The notes below the pieces were generated by a model. The model had not been told where the DNA came from and did no database searches. It worked only from the letters and a program-made list of their open reading frames with translations. Positions 61,274-64,000 of a stretch of DNA of 64,000 bases are shown here, in pieces (the first letter of the stretch is position 1; every line of letters starts with the position of its first letter). A program made the translations under genes and the position numbers. Source of the DNA: SVTX01 sp045653805 (GTDB lineage Bacteria > Bacillota > Clostridia > Oscillospirales > CAG-272); the NCBI GenBank assembly GCA_045653805.1, contig JAZOMF010000075.1:124001-188000 (forward strand), given 5' to 3'.

Positions 61274-62659
61274 TCAGCGACCTCCTACTGTGATTTTAGA
61301 AACTCGGATAAGGGGCTGACCTACGTCGGTAGGAACGCTACCACTGGAAGAGCCGCACATACCCTGAGCGGTGTCAAGATTCTGACCTACCATGTCGATG
61401 TCCATAAGGATCTGGGAGCCTGTTCCAACGAGGGATGCGCCTCTTACGGGCTCGCAAATAACACCGTTGCGAACGATATAACCTTCGCTTACGCCGAAGT
61501 TAAATTCACCTGTCAAGGGATTTACCGAGCCGCCGCCCATGCTCTTTGCATAAAGACCGTACTCGATAGACTTGATAATATCCTCGTTCTTGTCCTCACC
61601 GTTTGCGATAAAGGTGTTAGTCATACGGGAGGTGGGCTCGTACATAAAGCTCTCACGGCGACCGTTACCCGTCATAGCCATACCCATTCTGCGAGAGCCG
61701 AGACGGTCGATCATATAACTCTTGAGAATACCGTTTTCGATAAGAACGTTTCTCTGTGTGGGAGTTCCCTCGTCATCGATGTTGACAGAGCCCCATGCAC
61801 CGGGGATAGTACCGTCATCAATAGCTGTAACCTTCACGTTGGCGATCTGCTGACCCAGCTTGCCGCACATCTGGCTGGTACCGGTACCTACGCTGGTCGC
61901 CTCAAGAGAGTGACCGCAAGCCTCGTGGAAGATAACTCCGCCGAAGCCGTTTTCAATAGCAACGGTCATCTGTCCTGCGGGACAGTAGTCTGCGCGGAGG
62001 TTTACAAGCGCCTGATCAGCCGCCTTGATACCTACGCTCTTGGGGTCCAGAAAATCAAACATTTCAAGACCCATTCCGCGTCCGGGAGATGCGCTTCCGG
62101 ACTGATTGTCGCTTCCATCTGCCGAAAGAGCAACTGCGCTTACTGCAATTCTGGTTCTTACATGCCTGTCGGAGGTGTAGAGTCCTTCGCTGTTAGCGAT
62201 AAGGATAGTATGATCGACCGATGCAAGATTACCCATAACCTGCTTGATCTTTTCGTCTCTTTCCTGAGCCGCAAAGCAAGCAGTTTTAAGGATGTCGGTT
62301 CTCGTTGCGAGAGCAGCGCTTCCGGGAAGTATCTTTACGGGGTGGATATTGGGGAAAATTCGCTCGGTAAGGTTAATGCTAAGTTGCGCCTTGCTCTCTC
62401 CAAGTGCATCGGCAACTGCCTTTGCACAACGAATAAGACCTGATCTTGAAATATCAGTAGTGGTAGCGTATACGGTTCTTGTGCCGATAAAAGCACGGAT
62501 ACCAACGCCCGATACCATATCGTCATTTACGGTATCGATCTTTCCGTTGAGGAAACGGATGCCGTTGTTTCTTGTCTTCTCTGCATAGACCTCTGCGAAG
62601 TCTGCGCCTGTTGACATAGCGGCGGCAATAACGTCCTCAAGCAAAATTCTTGAAATCAT
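61274..62659 (-). CDS. TldD-family metallopeptidase
   Basis: A 461-residue TldD homologue with the zinc motif HEACGH in GGVIFHEACGHSLEATSVG. ENGILKSYMIDRLGSRRMG and TGNGRRESFMYEPTSRM are conserved. Partner of the adjacent TldE. No peptide precursor or radical-SAM gene is seen near the pair, so a housekeeping peptide-turnover role is more likely here than peptide maturation. Confidence 0.95.
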   Translation of the reverse strand: MISRILLEDVIAAAMSTGADFAEVYAEKTRNNGIRFLNGKIDTVNDDMVSGVGIRAFIGTRTVYATTTDISRSGLIRCAKAVADALGESKAQLSINLTERIFPNIHPVKILPGSAALATRTDILKTACFAAQERDEKIKQVMGNLASVDHTILIANSEGLYTSDRHVRTRIAVSAVALSADGSDNQSGSASPGRGMGLEMFDFLDPKSVGIKAADQALVNLRADYCPAGQMTVAIENGFGGVIFHEACGHSLEATSVGTGTSQMCGKLGQQIANVKVTAIDDGTIPGAWGSVNIDDEGTPTQRNVLIENGILKSYMIDRLGSRRMGMAMTGNGRRESFMYEPTSRMTNTFIANGEDKNEDIIKSIEYGLYAKSMGGGSVNPLTGEFNFGVSEGYIVRNGVICEPVRGASLVGTGSQILMDIDMVGQNLDTAQGMCGSSSGSVPTDVGQPLIRVSKITVGGR

Positions 62660-62683
62660 TTTGTTTCTTCCTTTCTATGTGGT

Positions 62684-63343
62684 TTATTTTATTCCGTTTT
62701 CACTCTTTATAAGGTCGATGACCTCAAAAAGGCTATGATATATGGCAAAGCACAATGGCTCTGCTTCATCACTTGGCAGACCGGAGTCGATGACCATGAC
62801 GGGTCTCATACCCGCTCTATGTCCTCCGATCATATCAACAGAGGCGTCACCAACTACGACCGTCTCGGTGGGGTCTGCACCGATAAGTCTACCCGCCTCA
62901 AGAAAAATGTCGGGAGCAGGCTTGCCGTTGGACACCATATCTCCGGTAACCAGCGCGTCGTATTTATCCGTGAGACCAAGGTTTGTAAGATTTTTCAAAG
63001 CTCTCGCCTTGGTGGTTGAGGTGGCAATTGCTATCTTGATTCCCTGCGCTCGAAGAAAATCAAGGATCTCAAGGCATCCCTCTTTAAGCGGTATTCCTTC
63101 CTCCATCATTTTCCAAACCATTTGAAGTCTTTCTTCCATAAATACCTCTGCATTGATGCCCTCATAGGTCTCACGCAAAAAATCTATGGCTTTTGTAATA
63201 CTTTTTCCCGCAATGTTGTCAAAATAATTGGTATCCGTATCGGGAAGCCCCCATTTGGCACCAACCTTTACCCAAGACCCCTCGAAAAAGGGCTCGGTAT
63301 CAAGAAGAGTGCCGTCTTTATCGAAAATTACGTATTTTATCAT
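62684..63343 (-). CDS. HAD-family phosphatase (phosphoglycolate phosphatase/beta-PGM-like)
   Basis: A 219-residue HAD hydrolase of cap class C1. Motif I is FDKDGTLLDTEP, motif II ATSTTKARA, motif III in NGKPAPDIF and motif IV VVVGDASVDMIGG. The unusual lysine between the two motif I aspartates is accepted in this subfamily. Substrate unknown. It lies between tgt and tldD with gaps of 3 and 24 nt, so it is probably co-transcribed. Confidence 0.88.
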   Translation of the reverse strand: MIKYVIFDKDGTLLDTEPFFEGSWVKVGAKWGLPDTDTNYFDNIAGKSITKAIDFLRETYEGINAEVFMEERLQMVWKMMEEGIPLKEGCLEILDFLRAQGIKIAIATSTTKARALKNLTNLGLTDKYDALVTGDMVSNGKPAPDIFLEAGRLIGADPTETVVVGDASVDMIGGHRAGMRPVMVIDSGLPSDEAEPLCFAIYHSLFEVIDLIKSENGIK

Positions 63344-63346
63344 GAA

Positions 63347-64000
63347 TTAGTCGGGATTCCTTTCACCCAAAGCGATGTGATACTTCTGATAAAAGCTCTC
63401 GAAATATCCACCGTCGAGTGCTTCTCTGATCTTTTTAGTCAGATTGTTATAGAAATAGAGGTTATGAGCAACCGCAAGTCTCATTCCAAGGGATTCCTTT
63501 GCCTTGATAAGGTGACGAATGTAGGAACGACTGTAGTTACGGCAAGCGGGGCATCCGCAGGACTCGGAGATGGGTCTGGGATCCTTTGCATACTTCTCGT
63601 TGAGAAGGTTCATCTTACCCTCCCAAGTGAATAGGTTACCGTGACGCGCGTTTCTCGAAGGCATTACGCAATCGAAGAAGTCAACGCCCATGTGAACCGC
63701 CTCCAGGATATTGCAAGGAGTGCCTACACCCATAAGGTATCTGGGCTTATCCTTGGGCATGTGAGGCTCTACAACGTCGATGATACGGTACATATCCTCG
63801 GTAGCCTCACCAACCGCAAGACCGCCGATAGCATAGCCCTCGCAGTTAATTTCTGCAATTCTCTGCATGTGCTCAACACGGAGGTCCTCATAAGTACCGC
63901 CTTGGTTGATACCAAAGAGCATCTGGTTCTTGTTGATAGTCTCGGGAAGCGAATTGAGTCTGTCCATTTCGGTGCGGCATCTTTCAAGCCATCTTGTGGT
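63347..64000 (-). CDS. tgt: tRNA-guanine transglycosylase (5' part beyond window)
   Basis: The C-terminal 217 or so residues of Tgt, which exchanges G34 for preQ1 in GUN-anticodon tRNAs. The reading frame stays open to the window end (TTRWLERCRTEMDRL). Visible are GGLAVGE, the catalytic Asp region FDCVMPSRNARHG and the zinc site CGCPACRNYSRSYIRH. LFGINQGG has Asn where many enzymes have Val. It is upstream of the HAD gene with 3 nt between them. Confidence 0.96.
   Translation of the reverse strand, partial: TTRWLERCRTEMDRLNSLPETINKNQMLFGINQGGTYEDLRVEHMQRIAEINCEGYAIGGLAVGEATEDMYRIIDVVEPHMPKDKPRYLMGVGTPCNILEAVHMGVDFFDCVMPSRNARHGNLFTWEGKMNLLNEKYAKDPRPISESCGCPACRNYSRSYIRHLIKAKESLGMRLAVAHNLYFYNNLTKKIREALDGGYFESFYQKYHIALGERNPD

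Overview
The window reads as chromosomal DNA of an endospore-forming, anaerobic-type Clostridia (Firmicutes), probably an uncultivated gut lineage. Supporting this are spoIVA with a sigma-E-like promoter, the dipicolinate synthase pair dpaAB, whiA, a Gram-positive-type dnaE, rny, yqhQ, ywlG, yerC/yecD, an SLH-domain surface protein, the MEP isoprenoid genes ispD/ispF and a lactate dehydrogenase. The species cannot be named from sequence alone. No rRNA, tRNA, CRISPR array, intact transposase or prophage was recognised.

Layout. 1-2.5 kb: end of a prephenate-dehydratase-like gene, a TSCPD protein and a phosphohexomutase. 2.5-8.8 kb (minus): HAD nucleotidase, murB, whiA, dnaE behind one promoter. 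9.6-16.7 kb (plus): coaE, lytic transglycosylase, M18 aminopeptidase, prfA, a Sua5-type t6A synthase, a lone topoisomerase IV/gyrase A subunit and a 34-residue membrane peptide. 16.8-23 kb: small EF-hand-like membrane protein, ldh, ywlG, yqhQ, an unusual long PRPP-synthetase-like gene and a rhamnulokinase-like gene. 23-26 kb: dpaAB, then a cobalamin riboswitch controlling a DUF4430 lipoprotein and an ECF S-component. 26-36.9 kb: hslO, methyltransferase, yerC, an XRE regulator, tsaE, tsaB, rpiB, ispD, ispF, rpe, the SLH protein, an RluA-type pseudouridine synthase and a DUF3810 metalloprotease-like protein. 37-47 kb: murA behind a long leader, spoIVA, an ABC/DUF1854/ABC exporter operon with zinc ribbons, and radA.

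47.4-58.1 kb is the accessory and most interesting part. A strong promoter drives three genes: a TerB-N/TerB-C protein, a BrxD-like (DUF2791) ATPase and an Lhr/BrxHI-like helicase. This resembles a pared-down DNA-processing or defence cassette without the rest of BREX. Downstream lies an AT-rich mosaic of opposite-strand genes: small membrane proteins, lipoproteins, two divergent paralogues of a membrane plus helical-repeat protein, and a broken RHS/YD-repeat tail. It is punctuated by two extra copies of the helicase gene's 3' end (one with its palindromic terminator) and a roughly 300-bp direct repeat. This looks like a recombination hot spot that stacks toxin-immunity-like or other cargo at the helicase tail.

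58.1-64 kb (minus): rny, a TldE/TldD pair, a HAD phosphatase and the 3' part of tgt. Within the window, sua5, tsaE and tsaB together cover most of the t6A tRNA-modification pathway (tsaD is not here), murA and murB supply early peptidoglycan precursors, and ispD/ispF supply isoprenoids.
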